A stretch of 64,000 nt of DNA from Mycoplasma sp. 1018B (GTDB taxonomy: Bacteria; Bacillota_I; Bacilli_A; Mycoplasmatales; Metamycoplasmataceae): NCBI RefSeq assembly GCF_024582675.1, contig NZ_CP102084.1, forward strand, positions 310,001 to 374,000, written 5' to 3'. Positions 25,252-37,288 of this stretch are shown in pieces. The translations under genes were made by a program, and so were the position numbers. Each line of letters opens with the position of its first letter. Position 1 is the first letter of the stretch. The notes beneath the pieces are model-generated. The model did not search any database. It was not told the DNA's origin and saw only the letters and a list, made by a program, of their open reading frames with translations.

Positions 25252-26295
25252 ATGCCTATTAATTTATTAGGTCGTAGTTTAGATTCTGCATTGAATTGAA
25301 CTACTGAAGAAGTTAATTACGTTTTAGATTTATCATTAGATTTAAAAAGATCTAAACAACAAGGATTACACGTTAATTCTCGTCCACTTGTTGGTAAAAA
25401 TATTGTTATTTTATTCCAAAAAGACTCAACAAGAACTCGTTGTGCTTTTGAAGTAGCAGCTGCTGATTTAGGTGCATCATGTACTTATATAGGTCCTTCA
25501 GGTTCAAATTTTGGTAAAAAAGAATCAATTGAAGATACTGCGGCAGTTTTAGGACAAATGTATGACGGTATTGAATTCCGTGGTTTTAAACAATCAGATG
25601 TCGATGCCTTAGTTAAATATTCAGGTGTTTCAGTATGAAATGGGTTAACTGATGCAGAACACCCAACACAAATGTTTGCTGATTATTTAACAGTTAAGGA
25701 ATTCAAAGGCGATTTAAAAGGTAAAAAACTTGTTTTTGCTGGTGATATTAAAAATAACGTTGCTCGTTCATTAATGATTGGTGCAGCATTCTTTGGTGTT
25801 CACATTGTTCTTTGTGGTCCAAAAGCACAATGAGATATAGTACAAAATGGTCCAGAACACAAAGAAGTATTTGAAAAAGTTCAAGAATTATTTAAACGTA
25901 ATGGTGGATCTGTTACTTTCTCAGACAATAAATTAGAAGCAGCTAAAGATGCTGATGCTATTTACACTGATGTTTGAGTATCATTAGGTGAACCATTTGA
26001 ATTATTTGAACAACGTATTCAAGAATTAGGTGATTTCCAAGTTGACATGGATATGATTAAAGCTGCTAAAGAAGATGTAATTTTCTTACATTGCTTACCA
26101 GCCTTTCATGATGATCACACTACTTTCTCAAAAGAAATTAAAGAAACTTTAGGTAAAAAATATCCTGTTGTTGCAACTGGAGCTATGGAAGTTACTGATG
26201 AAGTTTTCCAATCAAAATACAATAAATCAATCCAACAAGCTGGAAACCGTATGCACACCATTAAAGCTATTATTTTAGCTACCTTAGGATATTAA
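25252..26295 (+). CDS. arcB: Ornithine carbamoyltransferase (catabolic)
   Basis: ArcB phosphorolyses citrulline to ornithine and carbamoyl phosphate. The 347-residue protein shows the carbamoyl-phosphate motif [25 protein letters not shown] with the catalytic cysteine, and the ornithine-side stretch ending [11 protein letters not shown]. Length and context with arcA and arcC indicate the catabolic enzyme. Start ATG follows AAAGGAATATT. One base separates its stop from the carbamate kinase start. Confidence 0.97.
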
Positions 26296-26296
26296 A

Positions 26297-27235
26297 ATGG
26301 CTAAAATTGTTATTGCTTTAGGTGGAAATGCTTTAGGAAATAATCCTGAAGAACAAAAAAAATTAGTACAAATTCCAGCTCAAAAAGTAGCAGAATTAAT
26401 TAAAGATGGCCACCAAGTTTTAGTAGGACATGGTAATGGTCCTCAAGTAGGTATGATTTTTAATGCTTTTGCTGATGCTAAAAAAGTAAATGAAAAAACT
26501 CCTTTAGTTCCATTTGCTGAAGCTGGCGGTATGAGTCAAGGATATATTGGATATCATATGGTTACTGCCATTTCAAACGAATTAACTAAAGCACAAATTA
26601 GTAATAAAAATGTTCTTTACTTTTTAACGCAAACTATAGTTGATGTTAATGATCCTGCTTTTAAAAATCCAACAAAACCAGTAGGTCCATTTTATTTAAC
26701 TAAAGAAGAAGCAGAATTAAATAATCCTAATTCTACAATTATTGAAGATGCAGGAAGAGGATATCGTAAAGTAGTTCCTTCACCAAAACCTTTAGATGTT
26801 GTAAGTATGGAAGGAATTAAAAAAGCATTTAACGACGGCAATGTTGTTATTGCTGGTGGTGGTGGTGGAATACCAACTATCATTAAAGAAAACAATCTTT
26901 TAGAAGGAGTAGATGGAGTTATTGATAAAGATTTTGCATTAGCAAAAATTGCTTCTAAAGTAGATGCTAATTATTTTATTATTTTAACTGCTGTAGAACA
27001 TGTTTATGTTAACTATAACACTCCTGAACAAAAGAAATTGGAAACAATTACCGTTAGCGAATTGGAAGAATATGTAAAACAAAATCAATTTGCTGCAGGT
27101 AGTATGTTACCAAAAGTACAAGCTGCTATTAGTTTTGTAAAAGAACATAAAGATAATGTAGCAATTATTGCTTTATTAGATAAAGTAGGTGAAGCAATTA
27201 ATGGTACTTCGGGTACAAGAGTTATTAATGGTTAG
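26297..27235 (+). CDS. arcC: Carbamate kinase
   Basis: ArcC transfers phosphate from carbamoyl phosphate to ADP, the only ATP-forming step of the pathway. The 312-residue sequence begins MAKIVIALGGNALG and shows the HGNGPQVG nucleotide region, AGRGYRKVVPSP and the IAGGGGGIP glycine loop, all typical of carbamate kinase. It starts 1 base after the arcB stop, so translation is coupled. No strong terminator separates it from the following transporter. Confidence 0.98.
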   Translation: MAKIVIALGGNALGNNPEEQKKLVQIPAQKVAELIKDGHQVLVGHGNGPQVGMIFNAFADAKKVNEKTPLVPFAEAGGMSQGYIGYHMVTAISNELTKAQISNKNVLYFLTQTIVDVNDPAFKNPTKPVGPFYLTKEEAELNNPNSTIIEDAGRGYRKVVPSPKPLDVVSMEGIKKAFNDGNVVIAGGGGGIPTIIKENNLLEGVDGVIDKDFALAKIASKVDANYFIILTAVEHVYVNYNTPEQKKLETITVSELEEYVKQNQFAAGSMLPKVQAAISFVKEHKDNVAIIALLDKVGEAINGTSGTRVING

Positions 27236-27328
27236 TTTTAACTGTTATAAATTATTATATAATTATATTAAGCTTAAAATTTAAGCGTGTCATTGGGACT
27301 TATTAACTTTATTAATTAAAGGAAAAAA

Positions 27329-29059
27329 ATGAGTAACAACAAAGAAACTAAATCTATTTCTGAAATGTCAAGCTCAAAGAAAATTTCTTTCTTTAGTGCT
27401 ATGTTCATTGTTATTGGTGGATCAATTGGTGCTGGTATTTTCTTCAAATCTGAAAGCGTTCTTAAAGGTTCACAAGGCAGTTTAGCTTTAGCTATTTTCT
27501 CATGAATTATAGGCTCATTTGCTGTTATAGCTATGGCCTTAGCTTTAATTGAAATAGCTAGTGTTAAAAATGACAACTTATCACTTATAAGTTGAACAAA
27601 AATTTTTAATGGTAAAGTAATATACAACGCAACCAAAAACTTTATGGTATATGTATACTTACCATTAACATACTTTTTCATGCCACTTTACGTTATTTTA
27701 TCGTTACAAGATGGTATTGGTGCTCTTATTAATCAAGATGCATTTATTTTTGGCACACAAGCTGATTGAGTAATTTGAACAATTATTTCATTAGCAATGT
27801 CAGCTTATTTCTTAATTGTGCCTTCATTATGATCAAAAGTAGGTAACATTCAAAATCAAATCGTTACATATATTAAATTCATTCCTTTAGCATTTGTTGC
27901 TATTATAGGTTTTGTATTAAAAGGTACAGTTGAAACTAGTCAAATTTCAGTAGGTATTGCTGAAAGTGCTGCACAAACTATCGCTACTGGAGGTAAACTA
28001 GGTAGCGTTTACGGCACAGGTGCAGGAATTGGTATTTTCTTATCAGTAAGTGCTATTTTCTTTGCATATGATGGTTTTTATGTTGCAGCTGGTATTTCTT
28101 CAGAAATGAAAGAACCTAAAAAAACTCCATTGGCTTTATTCTTAGGTTTAGCAATAACAACTGCGATTTACTTAGTAATTGCAATTTCTATGTCAATTAA
28201 TGGCGGTGACTTCTTTGGTATGAGAGATTCAATGGCTGCATTATTCTCAGGCGGAGCAAACGCAAATGAAGCAGCTAAAGAAACAGGACAATTAGTTGCT
28301 AGAATCATTTTTGGTATTATGAACATTGGTATTGCTATAGGTGTTCTAGGTATACTAAATGGTTTTTCAATGTGAGCTCCTCGTTATGTAGAAGACTTAA
28401 TTGCACAAGGCGAATTGCCTTATTGAGAAAAATATCATAAAAAACTTAACCCTAACTTCCCAGTTGTAGGTGTTATTTACTCTCTTATAATTACAGTTCC
28501 TATTGTTATATTATTTACAATAATTGGTGCTTTAGGATATTCATTAACAAATTCAGCATATGAAATTTATAGTAATGATACTATGAAAACTATGGGTAAA
28601 TTATATTCATTTGCTGATTTAATGGCGAACTGAACAGCATTATTTACTTTTGGATTTATTGGTTTTGCTATTTATGGTGCTCTTAAAAACAAGAAAACTA
28701 ATAAAATAGAAATACCGCAAAAAGTTAAATTCTTTAAATTATGAGCCGTTAGTGCTATTATATTAATTTTACTTTCATTAGCTGTTACTATGTTAGTTCC
28801 TATTATCGACTTAATTTTATTAGGCGATTTCAGTGAAACAGCATATTTAGCTGCTAATACGGGTAAAACAGCTTCAGATGCTAAAGAATTTTTCCAAACT
28901 GAACTTATTTCACGTATTATGCTTGTTATTGTTTTAGGTATTTTTATTGCTTTATGTTTTGCTCCTTCAGCAATTCAAGATGCAATCAACAAGAAAAAAT
29001 ACGGTTCATTAGCTAAATTCGATGAACACAGAACAAAAGTTTTAGGTATTGAAGTTTAA
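27329..29059 (+). CDS. arcD: APC-family arginine/ornithine antiporter
   Basis: A 576-residue membrane protein with about 12-14 helices. The first helix contains GGSIGAGIFF, the APC-superfamily substrate motif, followed by LAIFSWIIGSFAVIAMALALIEI. Position directly after arcABC supports exchange of external arginine for internal ornithine. Start ATG follows AAAGGAAAAAA. A 24-bp palindrome terminator follows. A decayed second copy of its last 200 or so codons lies at 34168-34776. Confidence 0.85.
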
Positions 29060-29076
29060 TTTTGTAAATTTTAATT

Positions 29077-29104
29077 AAAAAAGGACTTAAGTCCTTTTTT
29101 CTTT
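29077..29104 (+). terminator. Terminator of the arc cluster
   Basis: A perfect palindrome AAAAAAGGACTTAAGTCCTTTTTT (29077-29100) followed by CTTTT. Confidence 0.9.
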
Positions 29105-29490
29105 TAATTCAATCTCTTTAAAGTTTTAAGCATATTAGTATAAAAAACTTTAACAACTTCCTATATTAAATCTAAATTTATTTGAATATCTTCTAAAGAA
29201 ATTAGTCGATAGAAGCATTTCAATAAAGTTGCGATATAGATAAAGTAATAGCAGACACGCACCATAACCATATGTAATTTATAACCATCAGTTGCATAAC
29301 TTTCAGTTATATATTTATAAGTAGAAATATTATATTTTGTTGTAATTTCTTCAATAATTTGTACTAATTTAGAATCGGTAAGAATTTTTGCATCTTAAAT
29401 TAATAATGTTACACTATTATCTAATTTAGGAGTTCTTCTAGGAGAATTTTAGTTGTATCATTTAAAGCTCATGTATCAATAGCAAAAACT
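29104..29490 (-). pseudogene. Relic of M42 glutamyl aminopeptidase
   Basis: The stretch aligns by eye with the C-terminal half of the intact M42 gene at 38612-39694: the same order of segments for the end motif, the ATAGATAAAGTAATAG block, the AACCATCAGT block and the GTTGTATCATTTAA block. It carries many substitutions, in-frame stops and no start. Confidence 0.8.
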
Positions 29491-29499
29491 AAAAATTTA

Positions 29500-29725
29500 A
29501 ACTATGAAATTTTTTATTAAGAATATTTTAAAAATCTTTCCCGATTTAAATAAAATAGCAATTAATATCAAATGTTATATAATTTTTGAAGTTACTTCTT
29601 TTATGTTTTGATGTGTTTTTATTACAAAAAGAAGACTAAATTTTATATCAGTAAAAACTTATAACAAAAAATTGTTAATCAAAATGATATTTTTAAAAGA
29701 AAATACTAACATTATTTTGTAAAAT
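29500..29725 (+). pseudogene. Relic of the hypothetical gene that follows nusB
   Basis: It matches 47435-47660 by eye (AACTATGAAATTTTT, TATATAATTTTTGAAG, AGAAGACTAAATTTTATA, AATCAAAATGATAT) with stops and indels. Most of it lies inside the left target duplication of the IS, so a second copy of that part exists from 31785. Confidence 0.75.
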
Positions 29726-29919
29726 TATTTTTTCTAAGAGTTATATAATAGCAAAATTAAACTTTTATTTACAAAATTTTCTTTTTTAATAATTAAAAAA
29801 TAAAGTAAATTGTGAAACTAATAATTTTTTTCAAAATTTTTATTATTTTTTTACATTCTTCAAACATATAAAATATAAAAACATAAAATTATTATATGAA
29901 GATAAAAAATATTTTTAAT
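29577..29919 (+). repeat. Left target-site duplication (343 bp) of IS1634-like element
   Basis: It matches 31785-32124, differing by three single-base T-tract indels that I could see. It includes relic DNA and the promoter, start codon and first eight codons of the subtilisin-like protease (ATG at 29896). Confidence 0.9.
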
Positions 29920-30050
29920 CCTGAGTTTCCAAGTTGCAAGCTCATTTTTTATAATTTTTAAATTCAACTTATATACTTTGTATATAAGTAAAAAACAAAA
30001 AATTTTTATTTTTTACAATGATTACAATGATAATAGTGTATAATTAACCC

Positions 30051-31706
30051 ATGAGCAATTACATCTTATATAAAAGAAACAACCCAAAAGGTATCTATTT
30101 AGCAATAGGAATTTCAAAAGGTTATGGCAAAGGAATTGGTGATTTAGTTGGTTTAGGATATTGAAATGAAATTAAGAATAAATATTCTTTGCAAAACATT
30201 GAAGATTTAAAGGCAATCGCAAAATTAGTTCCATTTACAAACAACAAAGTTGAAGCAAAGAGCAAATTTTTTGAATTGTTAGAACCAACATCTGTTGAAA
30301 CCAATGTTAAAAATGTTGGAATTGATTTAATTTACAAAATTATCAAAGAGCTAGACTTATTCAGTTCATTGCCAAAAAGTAAACACAAATCATTAGAAGA
30401 AGTTCTTGAATTTATCATTGGAACCAGAATTATTTTTCCAAGAAGCTATATTTGTCAATACAAAAACAAAAATGATTTTTTACAGAACGTTGAAATCAAA
30501 AAATCATCAATTTATAACTATTTTGATACTTTTTTCACAAACAAAGAAACTATTTTGTTCAATCTTTACAATAAATTACAAGAATTAACTAATAGAAACA
30601 CTAAACAATTACACTTTGACAATACAACTGTTTATTTTGAAAGTTTTTCAAGAAAAGGGATAAGACAAAAAGGTTTTTCAAAAGACGGTAAACATGATGA
30701 AGACCAAATTGTAATAGCAATGGCAACAGACAATAATGAAATACCTTTTCATTACAAAATTTTTGAAGATAATACTGCAGATTCACAAACTTTAATTAAG
30801 TTTTTAATTGAAATGGAAAGAATTTACAAGATTAAAGACATAACAATTATTGTCGACAGAGGAATTAGTCAAAATTCTAACTTAAGATTTTTAGAGCAAA
30901 AAGGTTATAAATACATTGTTCAAAAACGCATTGATAACCTTAGTGAAGCAGACAAAAAATTCATCATTGAAGATAAAGATTATATGTTGGAACATGAAAT
31001 ATTTTCAAAAAGCAGATTTGTTGAATCTGTTTGAGCAAACAATAGAAAAAAGAAAAGATTTAATCAAACTCTTAGAAAACAAATAGTTTACTTTAGCCCA
31101 GCAAAAGAAAAGCTTGACAGAATAAAAAGAGCTTTTTCGATAGCCAAATATGAGAAAAAATCAATAAATAATGTAATTTGCTTAAGCGATCTTGTTCCAG
31201 AATATAAGAAAAAATATATGGATGTTGAAGGCAAAACAATTGCCAAATTAAACTACTCTAAAATTAGAAAAATAGCTGATCAAGATGGTTTCTATATGAT
31301 TGAAACCAACATACCAGATTTAACAGCACAAAGAGCTAATGAAATTTATAGACAACAATGAAAAATTGAAGAAGGTTTTAGAACATTGAAATCTTCGCTT
31401 GAAGTTAGACCGATGTTTGTTCATAAAGATTCTCACATTCAAGCGCATGTTTTCTTGTGTTTCTTAGCGTTGATTGTTTTAAAATACTCAATTTATAAAC
31501 TCAAAAAGTTCTATGAAGATAATGGTGAAATTCAAAAGATAACTATGAACATGTTTATAGATGCCTTAAAACTTATAACAATAACAACTAAAACTGTTAA
31601 CGGTAAAGTTGTTGGTGAAATCATTAATAATTTGGATCCAAATCATTATGAATTAAACAAAATATATAAAGATTTTTTATTTGTTATAGAAAATCTATCA
31701 TTGTAA
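30051..31706 (+). CDS. IS1634-family transposase, copy 1
   Basis: An intact 551-residue DDE transposase. Visible motifs are the HFDNTTVYFESF block with the first catalytic aspartate, GFSKDGKHDEDQIVIAMA, VDRGIS with the second aspartate, and the C-terminal YRQQWKIEEGFRTLKSSLEVRP containing the catalytic glutamate of the Y-R-E signature. All TGA codons fall at tryptophan positions. A TATAAT-like -10 lies about 10 bases upstream of ATG. It is related to, but clearly different from, the transposase at 58816-60423. Confidence 0.93.
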
Positions 31707-31707
31707 T

Positions 31708-31762
31708 TAAAAATTCAAAAAAACGAAAATACCTTATTTATAGGTGTTTTCGTTTTTTAGCC
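31708..31762 (+). terminator. Terminator inside the IS right end
   Basis: AAAAAACGAAAATACC and GGTGTTTTCGTTTTTT pair imperfectly just after the transposase stop, with a final T run. Confidence 0.7.
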
Positions 31763-31784
31763 CTTTTTAACTTGGAAACTCAGG

Positions 31785-32124
31785 ATATAATTTTTGAAGT
31801 TACTTCTTTTATGTTTTGATGTGTTTTTATTACAAAAAGAAGACTAAATTTTATATCAGTAAAAACTTATAACAAAAAATTGTTAATCAAAATGATATTT
31901 TTAAAAGAAAATACTAACATTATTTTGTAAAATTATTTTTTCTAAGAGTTATATAATAGCAAAATTAAACTTTTATTTACAAAATTTTCTTTTTAATAAT
32001 TAAAAAATAAAGTAAATTGTGAAACTAATAATTTTTTCAAAATTTTTATTATTTTTTACATTCTTCAAACATATAAAATATAAAAACATAAAATTATTAT
32101 ATGAAGATAAAAAATATTTTTAAT
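31785..32124 (+). repeat. Right target-site duplication (340 bp) of IS1634-like element
   Basis: The second copy of 29577-29919. Its last 24 bases are the first eight codons of the protease gene, so the intact gene keeps its own upstream region. Confidence 0.9.
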
Positions 32125-34083
32125 AAATTCGGAAAGTTAACTTATTTAGCAATACCTATTATTCCTTTTTCAGTTGTTATATCATCATATGGCAGTCATC
32201 ATACAAGAGGAAGAGATACATTAAAACATATTAATGGTTATGGTATAACTAGATTAGTAAAAATCGAAGAATTATCATTTGAAAATAACCAACTAGTTAT
32301 AAGAAATGTTGATAATGTAAAATCAGCAAAAATAGCAATTGTAAAGTTAAAAAATAGATTAAATAATAATTTTAATTATAAAAATATAGAAAATACCAAT
32401 AATAAAGTCATAAATAAATGAAAAAATCAATATTCTAATCTCAAATTAAATTTTGAATCTTTTTTAACAGATTATAGAATATGAATAATTTCTAGAAATA
32501 TTTTTTCTAAAGAAGAAGTTGCATTTTTAAATAAAATAACTAGAGATAATGATGTTGAATATGTAAGTGTAATGACAAATAAAAATTATGAAAAATATTA
32601 TGAACCTAATTTTTGAAGATCAGCCGCTTATCAAAAACAATCAATAGCTTATATGAAAATTAATGAAGAAGGTACAAAAAAACAATTAGAAGCTATTAAC
32701 GTTTACAATCATTTAAAAAGTGAATCATTTAAAAAAGAAATTAACATAAAAACTAATATAAATCAAGAAAGATTTAAAGTAGGTATTATAGAACATGATG
32801 CTTGACTTGATAGACATCACAATGTATTTTATGAAAATAAAATTGAACAATTAGAACAAAATGAGAGAATCAATCATCCAGAGTTTTATAATTATAATTT
32901 TTATAATATACCTTCAATTCACGCGATGAATGTTGCTACAATTTTAGCAAGTAGATATGGTATAGCGCCTGGAAGTGATATATTTGTTGCTCCTATTTAT
33001 AACATAAAACAAAATATTTACACAGATAATAATCGTTTAAATAAGACAAAATATAATAAAGAATCTTATCTTTCACAAAATATAATAAACTTAGATTTTT
33101 ATTATAAAGTTTGAATTAAATCTATTGATTATTTAATATCTAAAGGAGTTAAAGTAATTAATCATAGTTATTCAAGACCTGACAATAATATAGTTAGCGA
33201 ATATATTAATGAAACAACTATTAAATATAATGTTTTACATGTATTTGCTTCTGGAAATCAAGGGAGAATAAATGGTAAAACGCAAAATTGGAAATTAGAT
33301 CAAAATTCAATAGTAGTAGGTTCTGCTAAATTAGGAAGACATTCTAAATGAAGTTTAAGTGATTTTAGTACTTATATGACACAAGATAATATTAAAAATC
33401 CTCTTAATCCCTTGATAGTTGCTCCTGGAGAGGATTATGATTTATTTGATGGAAAACAATATGGAACTAGTTTTTCAGCTCCAGTAATAAGTGGATTATA
33501 TAGTTTATTTATAAGACATCCTGAGATACTAAAATTTAAGGACTCACAACTTCCAGAATTATTTAAATCTATTTTAGTAACAGGTGCTAGTCAAATAAAT
33601 AATACAGGTATAAAAAAATATAAAGTAAACGGATTAGAAGAAAGAACAGGAGCAGGAATGCCTGATTATGAAAAAATGTTAGAAATAATAAATAATGAAC
33701 AGTATGAAGTTTTTAATAACTTAAGACTCAATCATTCGCAAATAGTTAAAGGTAAAAATAAAATTAAACTAAAATTTTTAGATAAAATAAAAATATCTCT
33801 AGCTTATAAAGATATTCCAGCTATTAAAAATAAAACATTAAAAGAAAATAAAGATAAAAAAATTACTTTTGCCCTTGTTTTAAAAAGAATAACCAAATCA
33901 GGTCAAATAGAAATAGTAAAAAGAATTTATGATATGTTTTCAAATGTTTTAGTTTTAGAACACACTAATTTTAAAGAAGATTCAGAATTTTTTTATGAAT
34001 TAGAAACTATATCACAAGATAATAACTATATTAGCAATCCAAATCAAACTATAGCAATCAGTTATTTGATTAATCATTACTAA
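32101..34083 (+). CDS. Subtilisin-like serine protease (S8), surface-exported
   Basis: A 660-residue protein with a basic N-terminus and one hydrophobic export or anchor segment (LTYLAIPIIPFSVVISS) but no lipobox cysteine. The S8 triad is visible: D233 in IIEHDAWLD, H274 in SIHAMNVATILA, and S457 in YGTSFSAPVISG. The oxyanion asparagine is N386 in FASGNQG. A C-terminal region after about residue 530 is beta-rich. Four tryptophans at TGA lie in the first part. A perfect palindrome terminator follows. It has no neighbour partner gene and sits between IS and relic DNA, so it may belong to a variable island. Likely role: cleaving host or surface proteins. Confidence 0.88.
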
Positions 34084-34090
34084 ATATTAA

Positions 34091-34123
34091 AATAATATAG
34101 TTTTAAAACTATATTATTTTTTT
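34091..34123 (+). terminator. Terminator after the S8 protease
   Basis: Palindrome AATAATATAGTTTT/AAAACTATATTATT (34091-34118) with a T run. Confidence 0.85.
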
Positions 34124-34167
34124 GTATTTTTTATTTTCATAAACTTGAAACTAAGGAATTAATTCCT

Positions 34168-34776
34168 TAAGGTGAATTATCATATTGAGAAAAATATCAC
34201 AAAAAATTAAATCCTAACTTCCCAGTAGTAGGTGTGATATATTCATTAATTATTACTGTACCTATTGTAATTATCTTTAGACTAATTGGTGCTTTAGGTT
34301 ACAGTTTAACAGCAGCTGATTATTCAATTTATAGTATTGATCATTCAATGTGTAAATTATATTCATTTGCCGATTTAATGGCTAACTGAACTGCATTATT
34401 TACCTTTGCATTTATCGGTTGTGCTATTTATGGAGCAATTAAAAACAAAAAAACTAATAGAATTAAAATTAATCAAACAGTACCTCACTTTATGTTTTGA
34501 GCAATAAGTGCTTTAGTATTAATTTTTGTTTCATTATTAATTTCTACTATTATTCCAATTATTGATTTATTCTTATTAATTGGTATTAAAGATAAAACTA
34601 CAGATGCTTTTAGTACTCTATTAATTTCTCGTTTAATGCTTGTAATTGTTTTAGGTATTTATGCTGCATTATGTTTTATACCTTCAATAATTCAAGATGC
34701 AATCAACAAGAAAAAATATGGATCATTAGAAAAATTTGAAGAATATAGAAATAAAGTATTAAACTTAACAGTTTAA
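34168..34776 (+). pseudogene. 3' relic of an arcD-like antiporter
   Basis: This is similar over its whole length to the last about 220 codons of arcD (28395-29059), including LPYWEKYHKKLNPNFPVVGV-like, FADLMANWTALFTF and IQDAINKKKYGSL segments. The reading frame is largely kept but there is no start or N-terminal half. A palindrome (AAGGAATTAATTCCTT, about 34154-34169) sits at its left junction. Confidence 0.85.
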
Positions 34777-34781
34777 TATTA

Positions 34782-34812
34782 TAAAAAGGGGATAATCCCT
34801 TTTATTTTTTAT
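34782..34812 (+). terminator. Terminator after the arcD relic
   Basis: AAAAGGG/CCCTTTT stem around GATAAT with a T run, the counterpart of the terminator after intact arcD. Confidence 0.7.
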
Positions 34813-34814
34813 AA

Positions 34815-35245
34815 AGTAACTAATAAATATATTAATGCAAATATTTAATTGGATAATAAATAATCAATATTCATTTTATAAATTTAAAACTTACTTATTC
34901 ATTTTAATTTAATAATTGAATTAAATTAATGGTTGTTAGAAATTTTAAAAATAAATAAATTTTATTCATTGAAATTATAATTTTAAAATATAAATATTTA
35001 TTAAGATTGCATTAAATTTAAATAAAAAATTATTGATATAATAATAAAAACTCAAATTATGAAAATAAATAAATTCAAACTATAAAAAATAACAAAAATT
35101 TCAAAACAAAAGCCATCATAATAACAAAATTAAACAATAAATGTTATTAAATAAATATATAAAAATGAACTTAATACAATTAAAATTTAGAAATAGAGAT
35201 AATATATTAAGTATTTAAAAATAAATATTTTAAAAGGACAATAAA
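34815..35245 (+). other. Gene-free upstream region of the restriction-modification operon
   Basis: Almost pure A/T with scattered stops in all frames. It holds no recognisable gene or RNA; it ends with AAAAGGAC, the ribosome site of the next gene. Confidence 0.6.
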
Positions 35246-37288
35246 ATGAAAAAAATACAATCTATTGAACCAAATATAGCTGATCTTGTTAATGGTTGAC
35301 TTAAAAGTTATGGCTTAGATTATAAATTAGAACAAGAAAAGCTAAATGAACAAATAGATAAAGCATTAGACGAATACAAATCTAAAAGTGGTGGGACAGG
35401 TGGTAATAGACCAGATGCCAAACTTTTATTACGTGATGAATATTTAAATTATTATCCTATTTTGATTGAATATAAAGGTTATAAAGATAAACTCGTTAAA
35501 TTAGATAACTATAATAGAGTGGATAATAAAACTATTAAAAATGAACCTAATTATCAAAATATCAATAATTATGCTGTCAATGGTGCAATACACTATGCAA
35601 ATGCTATACTTCATTATACTAATTACACAAAGATAATTGCTATAGGTGTTACAGGATATAAAAATAATGCTGGCAAAATTGAACATTCTATAGGAGTATA
35701 TTATGTATCAAAAGATAATTTAGGAATGGGACAAGAAATAGGCAAATATAGTGATCTTTCATTTTTAAGAAAAGAAAACTTTAATGAGTTTATCAAAAAA
35801 GCTAATGAATTATTTTTATCCAATGAAGAATTAGAAGAACTTAAACAAAAAAGAGAACAAGAAATTACTTCAAGTCTTATAAAACTAAATAATGATATAT
35901 ATGCAAATGAAAAAGGTCTTAGCGAAAATGATAGAGTATATCTTGTATCAGCTTCAATAATGGCAACCTTAGGTATACCTAATAAAGTAAGTCCTTTAGA
36001 AAAATCTGATTTAAAATCTTCAATAGAAGAAGGTAACACAGATGGTGATATCATAGTAAGAAAAATTGAATCCTTTTTAAAAAATAAAAATTTACCTAAA
36101 TCCAAACAAGATCTCATCATAAGAACACTAAAAAATATATTATTATCAGATAATATCAATAAACCAATAAATGGAGAAAGTCAATTAAAGAGAATCTTTT
36201 GTAAAATCGTAGACGATTTAGGAATATATTACAAAATAGGCTTAACAACTGATTTTACTGGAAAATTATTTAATGAAATGTATTCTTGATTAGGTTTTAC
36301 TCAAGATAAATTAAATGATGTAGTTTTAACACCATCTTATGTTGCAAATTTATTAGTCAAATTAGCCAGAGTAAATAAAGATAGTTATGTATGAGATTTT
36401 GCAACAGGTAGTGCGGGATTACTAGTAGCCGCCATGAATGAAATGATTAATGATGCCAAAGCAAAAATTATTTCTCCTTTAGAATTAACAGAAAAAGAAT
36501 CAAAAATCAAAGCTGAACAACTCTTAGGTTTAGAAGTATTACCTAATATTTATATGTTAGCGATTTTAAATATGATTCTTATGGGGGATGGTAGTGCAAA
36601 TATTTTAAATAAAGACTCATTAATTGATTTTGACGGTAAATATGGTTTTGCCAAAATCGATGAAAAATTTCCTGCTGATGCTTTTGTTCTTAATCCGCCA
36701 TATTCAGCAACTGGTAATGGTATGATTTTTGTTGAAAAAGCTTTTTCAATGATGAAAAAAGGCTACGCGGCAATTATTATTCAAAATTCAGCTGGCAGCG
36801 GTAAAGCCAAAGAAATTAATCAAAAAATACTAAAAAATAATACGCTTCTTGCTAGTATAAAAATGCCTATAGATTTATTTATTGGTAAATCAAGTGTACA
36901 AACTAATATATATGTATTTAGAATTGGTGAAGCACATCATAAAGATAACATAGTAAAATTTATCGATTTTTCTAATGATGGTTATACAAGAACAAACAGA
37001 AAAAAGGCAAATGTTAATTTAGTAGATTCAAATAGAGCCAAAGAAAGATATCAAGAAATTGTAGATCTTGTACGTTTTGGAAAAAGTAAACTTAATATAT
37101 TTACTGAAAAAGAATATTGTGAAGGATATATTGACCCAGAAAATGGTTCAGATTGAAATCAAAGTGCACCAATAGATACAAAACCCACACTTGCTGATTT
37201 TAAAAAAACAGTAGCTGATTATTTAGCTTGAGAAGTTTCTAATATTATTAAAAATACGAATAAGGAAGATGAAGAACTAAAAAAATAG
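35246..37288 (+). CDS. Restriction nuclease-adenine methyltransferase fusion (BcgI-like RM subunit)
   Basis: A 680-residue protein. The N-terminal domain carries a PD-(D/E)xK nuclease pattern: D57 in RPDAKLLLRD and E75/K77 in PILIEYKG. A helical connector follows. The methyltransferase domain has motif I DFATGSAG (384-391), LGLEVLPN and the N6-adenine motif IV NPPY (483-486). A C-terminal helical part ends KNTNKEDEELKK. Nuclease plus methylase in one chain followed by a specificity protein is the type IIB/IIG (BcgI-like) layout, and no hsdR is needed or present. It ends in A AAA AAA TAG, the slip site of a -1 frameshift signal into the specificity frame. Confidence 0.85.

Larger units (their letters stand above)
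29920..31784 (+). mobile_element. IS1634-family insertion sequence, copy 1 (1865 bp)
   Basis: Perfect 16-bp terminal inverted repeats CCTGAGTTTCCAAGTT (29920-29935) and AACTTGGAAACTCAGG (31769-31784) bound one intact transposase gene. The element is flanked by direct repeats of about 340 bp. The IS1634 family is known for target duplications of very variable length, up to hundreds of bases. Confidence 0.95.
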
